Shown here in pieces: positions 42,171-50,536 of a stretch of DNA of 64,000 nucleotides. The DNA is from Aquibium sp. ELW1220 (GTDB lineage Bacteria; Pseudomonadota; Alphaproteobacteria; Rhizobiales; Rhizobiaceae), in contig NZ_JAOAOQ010000007.1 in assembly GCF_030398385.1 (NCBI RefSeq), positions 1 through 64,000 of the forward strand, read 5' to 3'. The position numbers were made by a program, and so were the translations under genes. Below the pieces are notes generated by a model that was not told the DNA's origin, ran no database searches, and was given only the letters and a program-made list of their open reading frames with translations. The stretch's first letter is position 1; each line of letters begins with the position of its first letter.

Positions 42171-43196
42171 TTACGCCAGACCGCCTCCGGGAAACCCGGA
42201 CCGCGTCACCGCTTTGCCCAGTCGACCATCCAGCCGACCCAACGCCTGCTTGGAGTTGCGCTGCGCGATGTCGAGGACTTTTACGTTTCCCTCCACCCAG
42301 TTCCGCATCGCGTTTGCAGCGAACTCCTTCTGGAGTTCCGCGACGTGTTGAAGGCTCCGGCACTGTATGAGCCCCTGCGAGGCTTCGGCGTTGATGCGCG
42401 CGGCGCTGCCGAGCCACTCCAGCCAGACGGAGTAGATTTCGGACACCGCCTTCGCGGAACTCGCCGCCTCCAGGATCTTCTGCGAAGACTGGCTGTAGAC
42501 GTTCATCGCATCGTGCGTGTCCGATGCGATCTGCTCGGTCCGCTGCGTGATGTTTTCCGTCACCTGGCGAGCCCCGTCCTGCACCGAGGCAGTACCCCGT
42601 GCCATTGTGGCGACGGCTTTCTCGGTCGCCTCGCGGGACGTGCGCTGCGCCGCCTTCTGAGCGCGGACTGCTGCACGTTCGGCAGCGGCCGCCTTCTCGG
42701 CCTTCTCGACCTGGCGCCTGGCGAGCGCGGCCTCTTCACGCTTCTCGTCGCGCTTTGCCTTGTCGGCCTCCGCAACGGCGCCTTCGATGTTGGCTGCCAA
42801 GGCACCTGCTTCTTCATCATTGAAGGCCTTGAGAACGGCGGGGAGAAGCTCCTTGCGCTCGTTTCGAACGTGCTGCTGGAAGCTCTTGTTCAGCCCGTCG
42901 AGCTCCGCGAGAAACTCATCCTGGTCCTTCGGCATATCGGAGAGCTTCTTCAAGGAAGCCCGCAGATCCTTGTTCCCCTTCAGGGCATCGGCGGCGAGAT
43001 CCTTGGTTTCGGAGTGCTTTCGAAGGAGCGGCAGGAAATGCTGCTCTTCGAGTTCGACATAGCGGGTGAGCTCGTCGCTGAGCTGCGCGAACAGGCTCTC
43101 ACGGGTCTTCAACGCCTGGTTCGACGTCGCAGCAAGCTTCGTGATCAGCTCGGACGTCCTGCCCGGGGCTGCCTGAATTGTCTGGCGGAGAGTCAT
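42171..43196 (-). CDS. Hemerythrin-like/phasin-like fusion protein
   Basis: A 341-residue two-part protein. Residues 1-125 resemble a hemerythrin HHE helix bundle (YVELEEQHFLPLLRKH, FQQHVRNERKELLPAV) but lack the first helix His. A charged coiled coil (about 135-200: KRDEKREEAALARRQVEKAEKAAAAER) follows. Residues 210-340 resemble phasins (ITQRTEQIASDTHDAMNVY, SEIYSVWLEWLG, LQKEFAANAMRNWVEG). ATG 43196 follows GAAGGA at 6-base spacing; MNSHEG at 43220 lacks one. An EcfG-like promoter lies upstream. The role may be granule or envelope surface binding. Confidence 0.78.
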   Translation of the reverse strand: MTLRQTIQAAPGRTSELITKLAATSNQALKTRESLFAQLSDELTRYVELEEQHFLPLLRKHSETKDLAADALKGNKDLRASLKKLSDMPKDQDEFLAELDGLNKSFQQHVRNERKELLPAVLKAFNDEEAGALAANIEGAVAEADKAKRDEKREEAALARRQVEKAEKAAAAERAAVRAQKAAQRTSREATEKAVATMARGTASVQDGARQVTENITQRTEQIASDTHDAMNVYSQSSQKILEAASSAKAVSEIYSVWLEWLGSAARINAEASQGLIQCRSLQHVAELQKEFAANAMRNWVEGNVKVLDIAQRNSKQALGRLDGRLGKAVTRSGFPGGGLA

Positions 43197-43961
43197 GGGG
43201 TATCCTTCGTGGCTGTTCATGGGGTCGTGGTCGGGAGCCTTGCTGCGAACGCGCCGACATCGAAGTGCAGGCAGTCGCCGCCGGCACCCATCAGGATCAG
43301 CATCATCCGACGGCTGTTCGCCGCACGTTCATGCTGCAATGCAACATAACTCAGGCAGGAGTGAGAAGTTCCCCGGCTTGATGGCCGGGCTCCGGTTCGT
43401 GAAAGGGGAGCGTTGGTTGCTCTTCTGGAGAGGGCAGACCAGGGCCGTGACCGGCGGGATCGAGCGCTTTCTCTTTCGACTGGTCGGAAAACATGCAGGC
43501 AACCAGCGTGCCGGCTGGGCTCGCGGCAACGGTCCCGTGAAACGAACCGCCACCCTGCAATGGCTCGTGAAACGAGATTGAAGCGGCTGCGAAGCGCCGT
43601 CTTGCTGATGAGCATGGTGCCGCGCAGGACCGCGGCGAGACGGGAAAGCGCGGCGGCTTTGGCGGTGTCAGGAGGGGAAGATGCACCTGTTGTCGCCGAC
43701 ATCGGCCTTGCGCAAGATCACTGATCTCGGCTCCAGCGCAACCCGATCGTGAATGCCGTCCAGCCCGCCGGCTCTCCATGGGCCGAGGCAAGGCGGCGCA
43801 GAGAAGACGGCGCAGAGAAAAGGGCTGCCTGCTTGCTGCGGCCAAGGACGTCGAAAGCAATCAGGTCTGGCTGGCCATCCGCCAATTCATGCAGTTCAGG
43901 CGCGACTGCGGAGGAAGGACCGGGGCAACGGTGAAGCCTTATCAGGCAACGAAGAGAGGAA
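43197..43961. other. Gene-poor region between phasin-like gene and tRNA
   Basis: A 765-base stretch in which the open frames overlap on both strands without ribosome sites or recognisable domains. Apart from the EcfG-like promoter at 43348-43372, I see only a weak GCCT-TATC-AGGC hairpin (43936-43947) downstream of the tRNA. Confidence 0.45.
43348..43372 (-). promoter_or_regulatory. Possible EcfG-type promoter for the phasin-like gene
   Basis: Read leftwards, GGAAC (43372-43368), 16 bases, AGTT (43351-43348) matches the EcfG consensus except for the least conserved C. The leader to ATG 43196 would be about 145 bases, which is long. Confidence 0.35.
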
Positions 43962-44038
43962 TGGTAGCGGAGGAGGGATTCGAACCCCCGACACAAGGAT
44001 TATGATTCCTCTGCTCTAACCAACTGAGCTACTCCGCC
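43962..44038 (-). tRNA. tRNA-Met, anticodon CAT
   Basis: A 77-base cloverleaf including an encoded 3' CCA (43964-43962). The acceptor stem is GGCGGAG/CTCCGCT. The D arm contains AGCTCAGTTGGTTAGAGC. The anticodon stem GAGGA/TCCTT encloses loop ATCATAA, so the anticodon is CAT, and the T arm has GGTTCGAATCC. The sequence matches elongator tRNA-Met of Alphaproteobacteria; tRNA-Ile2(CAT) has a different acceptor stem. A promoter lies 58 bp upstream. Confidence 0.95.
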
Positions 44039-44519
44039 CCTTCGAAGCGACGCCGCGAGGCGGGGCGCCGCGCCGGCTTGCGCCGAGGCTGGGCGGATAT
44101 AGTGGGCGGTCGCGGGCGCTGTCAAGCGCGAAGGGAAGGGGTCTTGGGCAATCGGGTCCATGAACGCGCGACGATGGGTCGTCGTGCAGAAACGGTCGGT
44201 GCGCGCGGTCCGTCTGCGGCAGGCGGTTGCGGGATAAGGGGCGTGGGGTGGGCTGCCTCCGGGCAGACACGGCGTCGCCTCGGTGCTGTGTCCATGATCC
44301 GGGGGCGCGGCCCAGCGTGGCACGGTGGGGGCGATGACGTGCTCCCGTTTCTCCGCCCGGCATTGCGTCGCCGTGACGACCACCCATTCCGCGAACGCGT
44401 CGTGTTCGCGGCCGCGATCCGCCCCCACTCGCGATAAAATCGATCGCTTCGAAAAAAATCTGTCCACACCCCCCGACGCCGCGCCGATACTGTGCGCGTC
44501 AACAACGGAGGACAGGGCG
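44039..44519. other. Intergenic region between tRNA-Met and hypothetical gene
   Basis: A 481-base divergent region. The left part carries the tRNA promoter. The right part has a short A-rich run near 44435-44458 (ATAAAATCGATC, then AAAAAAAT) that may belong to the promoter of the rightward gene. No gene is seen. Confidence 0.5.
44096..44125 (-). promoter_or_regulatory. Sigma-70 type promoter of tRNA-Met
   Basis: Read leftwards, a consensus TTGACA (44125-44120) and TATATC (44101-44096) are separated by 18 bp. This is the only strong promoter in the region and points at the tRNA, giving a leader of about 50 bases. Confidence 0.6.
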
Positions 44520-44921
44520 ATGGGCTTGAGGGAGGAGGTGCTGGAAGAAATCCTGGCGCTGCTCGTCCTTTTGGCCGGGCTCGCCGACCGCGTCGCCGGC
44601 CGGCCGCTGGCCATGGTCCTTCCCGTGCTCGGGGGCCTCGCGCATGCCGAGTCGGTGGCGCGACGCTACCTCACCGGCCTGCCGACCGGCGCGGCTGCCC
44701 TGGTCGCCTCGTCGCAGCCGCAAGACCGCGCCGCGCGGCTCGCCGCCGATTTCCGCAAGCTGGCGCGAATCCTGCGCGCCTACCTGGCCCAGGCGAGGCG
44801 CCGGGCGCGCTTTGCCACCCGCGCCACCGCCCGGAAGGCCTGCGCGCCGATGGCGCCGTGCGGGCACGCATGCGCCGACGGCTGTCCGGCCGAAGCACTG
44901 CCGGCACCCGACACGTCGTGA
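44520..44921 (+). CDS. Hypothetical protein with hydrophobic N-terminal region
   Basis: A 133-residue protein: a hydrophobic stretch VLEEILALLVLLAGLADRV plus PLAMVLPVLGGLAH (residues 7-40), a basic helix region (KLARILRAYLAQARRRARFATRATARK) and a Cys/Pro-rich end (CAPMAPCGHACADGCP). GGAGGACAGGGCG precedes ATG 44520. No family is recognised. The cysteines could bind metal, but spacing is not a known motif. Confidence 0.6.
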   Translation: MGLREEVLEEILALLVLLAGLADRVAGRPLAMVLPVLGGLAHAESVARRYLTGLPTGAAALVASSQPQDRAARLAADFRKLARILRAYLAQARRRARFATRATARKACAPMAPCGHACADGCPAEALPAPDTS

Positions 44922-45059
44922 CGTTTACCGTCGCCGGCCTCGCGCCGCATCAAACGTCTTGCCCACCGGCCGCCCCGCCGTGCCTCCCCGCAAAGCTGCG
45001 GTGGGAGGGCGCCGGCGCTTGTCTTGCAGGGGCTGCCTGCACACAGGCGCCGGAAATCC

Positions 45060-45752
45060 TCACACGCCGGCGGGCGTGAAGGGCACAACCGTCAGGCTGT
45101 CGGTCACCGGCCGCGCTCCCGCCGCGGTTTCGGCGGCCACCACGACGGCACGACGGACGCGATCGTCGGTGACCGTGCCGCGCAGATGGACATGGCCGGC
45201 GACAACCTCGACGTCGACCATGGCAAGGCCGCTCCAGGTCTGGTCCTCGATCTCGTCCAGGATCGTGCGCCGCACGGCGATGTCGTCGGCGGCGGGCGCG
45301 GGCCCGTCGGAGAGCCGGTGCGTCAGCGCCACCAGGAAGTTGGCGCGGCTGATGATGCCGACGATCCGGCCGTCGCGCAGGACGGGCAGCCGCTTGAAGC
45401 CGCGCTTCTCCATGATCAAGACCACGTCCTCCAGCTGCGTCTCGGCCGAGACCGAAACGGCCTTCGGGCTCATCACGTCGCGGACGGTGCGGCCGTGGGC
45501 ATGGACGTAGTCGTCGGCGGCGTCGCCGGGCGTCACCCACAGGTCGAACCAGCGCGGCCGGTGCTTTTCGGTGCCGAGTTCCGCCCGGCGCAGCAGATCC
45601 CGCTCGCTGACCATGCCGATCAGCCTGCCGTCGGCGTCGACGACCGGAAGGCCGCTCACGCGATGCTGCACCATCATCTTCGCCGCATCGGCCACGCTCG
45701 CCTCGGCGCCGATGGTGGCGGCGCCCGCCGTCATGATGTCTCCGGCCTTCAT
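45060..45752 (-). CDS. CBS-domain pair plus BON domain protein
   Basis: A 230-residue protein with two CBS domains (about 5-60: MTAGAATIGAEASVADAAKMM, VSGLPVVDADGRLIGMVSERDL; and 90-150: FKRLPVLRDGRIVGIISRANFL) that may bind adenine nucleotides. A C-terminal BON domain follows (about 165-230: VDVEVVAGHVHLRGTVTDDRVRR). ATG 45752 follows CGGAG. It is divergent from ppsA across two FNR/FixK-type boxes. CBS-BON proteins are often found in oxygen-limitation or stress regulons; molecular role unknown. Confidence 0.88.
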   Translation of the reverse strand: MKAGDIMTAGAATIGAEASVADAAKMMVQHRVSGLPVVDADGRLIGMVSERDLLRRAELGTEKHRPRWFDLWVTPGDAADDYVHAHGRTVRDVMSPKAVSVSAETQLEDVVLIMEKRGFKRLPVLRDGRIVGIISRANFLVALTHRLSDGPAPAADDIAVRRTILDEIEDQTWSGLAMVDVEVVAGHVHLRGTVTDDRVRRAVVVAAETAAGARPVTDSLTVVPFTPAGV

Positions 45753-45843
45753 GGTCGTTCTCCGTTTCCTCGGGCGGCGGTCGCGATGCTGCGTGCCGTG
45801 GCGCCCGTTCGTCCTCTGGTAGGCAAGGCGGGGTGCCGCCACC

Positions 45844-45857
45844 TTGATCCGGGTCAA
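45844..45857. promoter_or_regulatory. FNR/FixK-type box 1
   Basis: TTGAT-CCGG-GTCAA matches the CRP/FNR-family consensus TTGAT-N4-ATCAA with one change. Its centre is about 98 bp from the CBS-BON ATG, which places it well for leftward activation. Confidence 0.6.
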
Positions 45858-45879
45858 AGGCGTGCGGGGTTAGCGGCAC

Positions 45880-45893
45880 TTGACGGGAATCAA
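45880..45893. promoter_or_regulatory. FNR/FixK-type box 2
   Basis: TTGAC-GGGA-ATCAA is a second copy with one change from consensus, centred about 68 bp before the ppsA ATG, suited to class II activation of ppsA-pfkB. Two boxes in one divergent control region are unlikely by chance. Confidence 0.62.
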
Positions 45894-45954
45894 TGCCTCG
45901 TGCCGCCGCCTGGGCTTGTCTCGGGGCATCGGCAACGCGCCCCGGGAGGATTTC

Positions 45955-48363
45955 ATGAGCTTGGACACTGCAGCACGCGAAGCGCCGGTCGTGACCTTCG
46001 AGACGATCGGACGCGGCGACGTCGGCCGCGTCGGCGGCAAGAACGCCTCGCTCGGCGAGATGATCGCAACGCTTGTGCCTGCGGGCATCCGCGTGCCGCC
46101 GGGCTTCGCCACCACGGCGCAGGCCTATCGCGAATTCATCGCCGCCAATGGTTTCGAGGCAACGGTTCGTGGGCGGCTGGCCGACCTTGCGGGCGGGAGG
46201 GCGACGCTTGCGGATACCGGTCAGGCGGTGCGTGCGCTGATCCTGTCGGGCGACTGGCCGCAGGAGACGGAGGTAGCGATCCGCGCGGCCTACGAGGCGC
46301 TCTGCATCCGCACCGGCAAGCCGGCGGTGGACGTCGCGGTGCGCTCGAGCGCCACCGCCGAGGACCTGCCGGACGCGAGCTTCGCGGGCCAGCAGGAAAC
46401 CTTCCTCAACATCCGCGGACCCGACGCGCTGCTTGACGCCTGCCGGCGCTGCTATGCCTCGCTGTTCACCGACCGGGCGATCAGCTACCGCATCGCCAAG
46501 GGCTTCGACCATATGGCCGTGGCGCTGTCGGTGGGGGTGCAGCAGATGGTGCGCTCCGACCTCGGCGGGGCGGGCGTCATGTTCTCGATCGACACGGAGA
46601 CGGGCTTTCCGGACGTGGTGGTGATCGATGCGGCCTGGGGTCTCGGCGAGAACGTCGTGCAGGGCGCGGTCGATCCCGACGAGTACCAGGTGTTCAAGCC
46701 GCTGCTTTCCGATCCGGCGCTGAAACCGATCGTCCACAAGACGCTGGGCGAGAAGAAAAAGAAGATGATCTACGGCGACGGCGCGCAGCCGACCCGCAAC
46801 GTGCCGACGTCGAAGGCCGAGCGCGCGCGCTTCGTCCTGTCGGACGAGGAAATCCTGCAGCTTGCACGCTGGGCGGTGACGATCGAGGCGCATTACGGCT
46901 GCCCGATGGACATGGAGTGGGCCCGCGACGGCGAGACCGGCGACCTCTTCATCGTCCAGGCGCGGCCGGAAACGGTGCAGTCGCGCGCCGGCGCCGGGTC
47001 GCTGAAATCCTACAGCCTGACGGGAAAGGGCAGGACGCTTGCCAGGGGGCTGGCGATCGGCAGCGCGGCGGTCGCCGGCCGCGTCTGCATCATCGAGAAT
47101 GCGCGCGACATCGACCGCTTCGTCGACGGCTCGGTGCTGGTGACGGGGACGACCGATCCCGACTGGGTGCCGATCATGAAGCGGGCGGCGGCGATCGTCA
47201 CCGATCATGGCGGGCGCACCTCGCACGCCGCCATCGTCAGCCGCGAACTCGGCCTGCCTGCGATCGTCGGCACCGGCAATGCCACGCAGGTGCTGCATGA
47301 CGAGCAGGAAGTCACCGTGTCCTGCGCGGAAGGCGACGAAGGGTTCGTGCTGGAGGGAACGGCCGAGATCACTGCCGAGACGATCCGCATCGACGACCTG
47401 CCGGAGACCCGGACCAAGCTGATGCTCAACCTCGCCAATCCGGCGGCGGCCTTCCGCTGGTGGCGGCTGCCGGCCGATGGCGTCGGGCTGGCGCGGATGG
47501 AATTCGTCGTCTCCAACCACATCCGGGTCCACCCGATGGCGCTGGTTCGTTTCGACGCGCTGCGCGACGAGACGGCCCGGGCGGAGATCGAGCGGCTGAC
47601 GGCGGCATATCCCGACAAGACGGAGTATTTCGTCGACCGGCTGTCGCGCGGGCTCGCCCGCATCGCCGCGGCACTGCATCCCCGCCCGGTCATCGTGCGG
47701 ATGAGCGATTTCAAGACCAACGAATATGCCGGGCTTCTCGGCGGCGCGCAGTTCGAGCCGGCCGAGGAGAATCCGATGATCGGTTTCCGCGGCGCGGCGC
47801 GCTACTACTCGCCGCGCTACCGGGAGGGATTCGCGCTCGAATGCCGGGCGATCAGGCGGCTGCGCGAGGAGATGGGATTTGCCAACGTGGTCGTCATGAT
47901 CCCGTTCTGCCGATCGACGGTCGAGGCCGACAAGGTGCTGGAGGTCATGGCCGAGAACGGACTGACGCGCGGCGAGAACGGACTGGAGGTCTACGTCATG
48001 TGCGAGATCCCGTCCAACGTCGTGCTGGCGGCGGAGTTCGCCAGACGCTTCGACGGGTTTTCGATCGGCTCCAACGACCTGACGCAGCTGACGCTCGGCG
48101 TCGACCGGGATTCGGGCGAACTCGCCGACCTCTTCGACGAGCGGGATCCGGCGGTGAAGTGGATGATTTCGAGCGTCATCGCGGCTGCGCGGAAGGCCGG
48201 CGCCAAGATCGGGCTGTGCGGGCAGGCGCCGAGCGACCATCCGGATTTCGCCGCCTTCCTCGTCGACTGCGGCATCAGTTCGATCTCGGTCAGCCCGGAC
48301 AGTTTCGTCGAGGTGAAACGGGTCGTGGCGGCGGCCGAGGCTGCAGCACATGCCCCGGCCTGA
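45955..48363 (+). CDS. ppsA: Phosphoenolpyruvate synthase (pyruvate, water dikinase)
   Basis: An 802-residue enzyme that makes PEP from pyruvate and ATP. Parts in order: the N-terminal ATP-grasp domain (GGKNASLGEMIATL, VAVRSSATAEDLPDASFAGQQET, about 1-350), the phosphohistidine swivel domain (GGRTSHAAIVSRELGLPAIVGT, His424) and the PEP-binding barrel (REGFALECRAIRRL, EVYVMCEIPSNV, FSIGSNDLTQLTLGVDRDS, GLCGQAPSDHPDF). Length matches PpsA. GGGAGGA precedes ATG 45955. It is followed by a PfkB-type kinase gene and lies behind FNR/FixK boxes, suggesting carbon redirection when oxygen is low. Confidence 0.93.
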   Translation: MSLDTAAREAPVVTFETIGRGDVGRVGGKNASLGEMIATLVPAGIRVPPGFATTAQAYREFIAANGFEATVRGRLADLAGGRATLADTGQAVRALILSGDWPQETEVAIRAAYEALCIRTGKPAVDVAVRSSATAEDLPDASFAGQQETFLNIRGPDALLDACRRCYASLFTDRAISYRIAKGFDHMAVALSVGVQQMVRSDLGGAGVMFSIDTETGFPDVVVIDAAWGLGENVVQGAVDPDEYQVFKPLLSDPALKPIVHKTLGEKKKKMIYGDGAQPTRNVPTSKAERARFVLSDEEILQLARWAVTIEAHYGCPMDMEWARDGETGDLFIVQARPETVQSRAGAGSLKSYSLTGKGRTLARGLAIGSAAVAGRVCIIENARDIDRFVDGSVLVTGTTDPDWVPIMKRAAAIVTDHGGRTSHAAIVSRELGLPAIVGTGNATQVLHDEQEVTVSCAEGDEGFVLEGTAEITAETIRIDDLPETRTKLMLNLANPAAAFRWWRLPADGVGLARMEFVVSNHIRVHPMALVRFDALRDETARAEIERLTAAYPDKTEYFVDRLSRGLARIAAALHPRPVIVRMSDFKTNEYAGLLGGAQFEPAEENPMIGFRGAARYYSPRYREGFALECRAIRRLREEMGFANVVVMIPFCRSTVEADKVLEVMAENGLTRGENGLEVYVMCEIPSNVVLAAEFARRFDGFSIGSNDLTQLTLGVDRDSGELADLFDERDPAVKWMISSVIAAARKAGAKIGLCGQAPSDHPDFAAFLVDCGISSISVSPDSFVEVKRVVAAAEAAAHAPA

Positions 48364-48474
48364 CTTGCGGTTTTGCCTGCGGCCGCGGATGTGGCAAGGC
48401 TTCAACGATGGCACGGCGGCGGAACGCGAGGCGGCGTCCGGTGTTCGTCAGCCATCGGACAATTAGGGACTGGC

Positions 48475-49401
48475 ATGGCAAAGGTTCTCACGCTTACGCT
48501 CAACCCGACCGTCGACGTCTCCGGCGACGCCGAGGTGATCCGGCCGGTGCGCAAGGTGCGCACCGCCAACGGGCGCTTCGATCCGGGCGGCGGCGGCATC
48601 AACGTCGCGCGGGTCACCGCGAAGCTCGGCCGCGCGGTCGAGGCCGTCTATCTGGCGGGCGGAGAGGTCGGCCAAATGCTCGACCGGCTGCTCGCCGAGC
48701 AGGGCGTCGCGACACGGCGTATCACGATCGAGGGCCAGACGCGGCTCGGCTTCATCGTCCACGAAACCTCGACCGGGCTCGAGTACCGCTTCGTCCCCGA
48801 AGGGCCCGCGGTGGCGGCGGACAGTCTCGAGGCGGTGCTTGCCGTCGTGGCCGACCACGACAGCGACTATGTGGTCGGCTCGGGCAGCCTGCCGGCCGGT
48901 GCGCCGGAGGATTTCTATGCGAGGGCAGCGGATGCGGCCGCACGGCGCGGCGCCCGCTTCGTGCTCGACACGTCCGGTGCCGCGCTGAAGGCGACGCTCG
49001 AACGCGCGAAGGTGTTCCTCGCCAAGCCGAGCCTGAGCGAACTGGAGCAGTTCGCCGGCCGCAGGCTGGGACCGGACGAGGCGTGTGCAGTGGCCGCCGA
49101 CATCGTCGCAAGCGGAGCGGCCGAAATGGTTGCGGTCACGCTCGGTGCCGACGGGGCGATTCTCGCCAGCCGCGATGGCGTGCTCCGGCTGCCGACCATC
49201 GCCGTGCGGGTGCGTTCGGCGGTCGGCGCCGGCGACAGCTTCCTGGCGGCCATGGTCTGGTTGCTGATGGAGGGAAAGGACGCCGGCGAAGCGTTCCGCT
49301 TCGGCATCGCCGCAGGCGCCGCAGCCGCCATGACGCCCGGGACCGAACTGTGCCGTATCGAGGACATCGGCACGCTCCTGCGGCATCTCGGGCCCGCCTG
49401 A
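48475..49401 (+). CDS. PfkB-family sugar kinase (6-/1-phosphofructokinase type)
   Basis: A 308-residue ribokinase-fold kinase close to PfkB, LacC and FruK. The first PfkB signature is FDPGGGGINVARVTAKLG and the second VRSAVGAGDSFLAAMVW, whose Asp254 is the catalytic base; TLNPTVDVSG at the N-terminus is typical of phosphofructokinases. It probably phosphorylates fructose-6-phosphate or a related hexose phosphate. It lies 111 bases after ppsA in the same direction, and the unit may share its control. Exact substrate is not deducible. Confidence 0.88.
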   Translation: MAKVLTLTLNPTVDVSGDAEVIRPVRKVRTANGRFDPGGGGINVARVTAKLGRAVEAVYLAGGEVGQMLDRLLAEQGVATRRITIEGQTRLGFIVHETSTGLEYRFVPEGPAVAADSLEAVLAVVADHDSDYVVGSGSLPAGAPEDFYARAADAAARRGARFVLDTSGAALKATLERAKVFLAKPSLSELEQFAGRRLGPDEACAVAADIVASGAAEMVAVTLGADGAILASRDGVLRLPTIAVRVRSAVGAGDSFLAAMVWLLMEGKDAGEAFRFGIAAGAAAAMTPGTELCRIEDIGTLLRHLGPA

Positions 49402-49528
49402 AGGTGCCCGGTCGCCACAACCTCGCGTCGCGTCCCGCACCGGCCCTGATCGCCCGCGGCCGCACGGGGGTTGAGTTCCGGTTGGCGGCCCGATATGTCA
49501 GGCCAGATTCTTTCGGACATTTTCGCAC

Positions 49529-50485
49529 ATGGCGCCACGTTTAGCAGTCCTCGGTTGCGGCTACTGGGGCAGCAATCACATACGGACCCTGAAGTCGCTG
49601 GACGCCCTCTACGCCGTCTCCGACGCCAACGCCGCGCGTGCCGAAGGTTTTGCTTCCGAACAGGAATGCCTGGCGATCGCCCCTGAAGACCTCATCCGCT
49701 GCGACGAGGTGGATGCGATCGTGCTCGCTTTGCCGCCGCAGTTCCACGCCGAGTTCGCCATCGCGGCGGTGGAAGCCGGAAAGGACGTGCTCGTCGAGAA
49801 GCCGATCGCGCTGACGGTGGCCGACGCCGAACGGGCGGTCGCGGCGGCCAAGGCCAACGGCCGCGTCTTCATGGTCGGCCACGTGCTGCGCTTCCATCCG
49901 GCCTTCGAGAAGCTGAAATCGCTGATCGACGCCGGCGAACTCGGCGAGGTCAAGTACATCCATTCGCACCGGCTCGGGCTCGGCAAGTTCCACACCGAGA
50001 ACGATGCGCTGTGGGATCTGGCGCCGCACGACCTCTCGATGATCCTGGCGATCACCGGACAGGCGCCGCTGGAGGTTCGCGGCGAGGGGGCGGCGATCCT
50101 CGACAATCTCAGCGACTTCGCCCATCTCCACATGCGCTTTCCCGGGGGGGTGCGCGGGCACCTCTTCACCTCGCGGCTCAATCCCTATCGCGAGCGCCGG
50201 CTGACCGTCGTCGGCACCAAGGCGATGGCGGTCTTCGACGACGTGGAGCCGGGGCCGCGCAAGCTCGCCGTCTACCGGCACGCCGTCTGGCAGGATTCGG
50301 GGCAGTGGGCCTTCACCGCCAACGAGCCCGCCTATGTCGAATTCGACAACACCGGCATGCCGCTGACTCGCGAACTCGAGCATTTCATCGATTGCATCGC
50401 GACCCGGGCCGAGCCGAGAACCAGCGGCGAGGAAGCGATCACCGTGCTGCGCATCCTCACTGCCGGCAGCGTCATTCACGACTGA
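49529..50485 (+). CDS. Gfo/Idh/MocA-family oxidoreductase
   Basis: A 318-residue NAD(P)-dependent sugar oxidoreductase. The Rossmann part is LAVLGCGYWGSNHIRTLKSL, followed by the cofactor/catalytic Lys in DVLVEKPIALTVADAE (about residue 91). The C-terminal dimer domain has GHVLRFHPAFEKL and LWDLAPHDLSMILAITG, which place it near WlbA-like UDP-GlcNAcA 3-dehydrogenases, suggesting surface polysaccharide sugar synthesis. No polysaccharide genes are adjacent. The stop faces the convergent dioxygenase gene. Confidence 0.85.
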   Translation: MAPRLAVLGCGYWGSNHIRTLKSLDALYAVSDANAARAEGFASEQECLAIAPEDLIRCDEVDAIVLALPPQFHAEFAIAAVEAGKDVLVEKPIALTVADAERAVAAAKANGRVFMVGHVLRFHPAFEKLKSLIDAGELGEVKYIHSHRLGLGKFHTENDALWDLAPHDLSMILAITGQAPLEVRGEGAAILDNLSDFAHLHMRFPGGVRGHLFTSRLNPYRERRLTVVGTKAMAVFDDVEPGPRKLAVYRHAVWQDSGQWAFTANEPAYVEFDNTGMPLTRELEHFIDCIATRAEPRTSGEEAITVLRILTAGSVIHD

Positions 50486-50536
50486 GTGCAGGCGGGCAGG
50501 AGCCCGCCGCGCCGCACCCTGGATGCGCGCGGCCGG

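Noticed and set aside
43753-44019. Short rightward frames containing EEGFEPPTQ
   Set aside because: This peptide is the translation of the antisense strand of the tRNA T arm, a known artefact.
44950-48414. Minus-strand open frame of 1154 codons across ppsA
   Set aside because: Same kind of shadow; ppsA and the CBS-BON gene on the real frames show full family motifs.
50491-50508. GGCGGGC-AGGA-GCCCGCC hairpin between two convergent genes
   Set aside because: Perfect stem but no T-tract on either strand. It may be a weak terminator, not enough to call.
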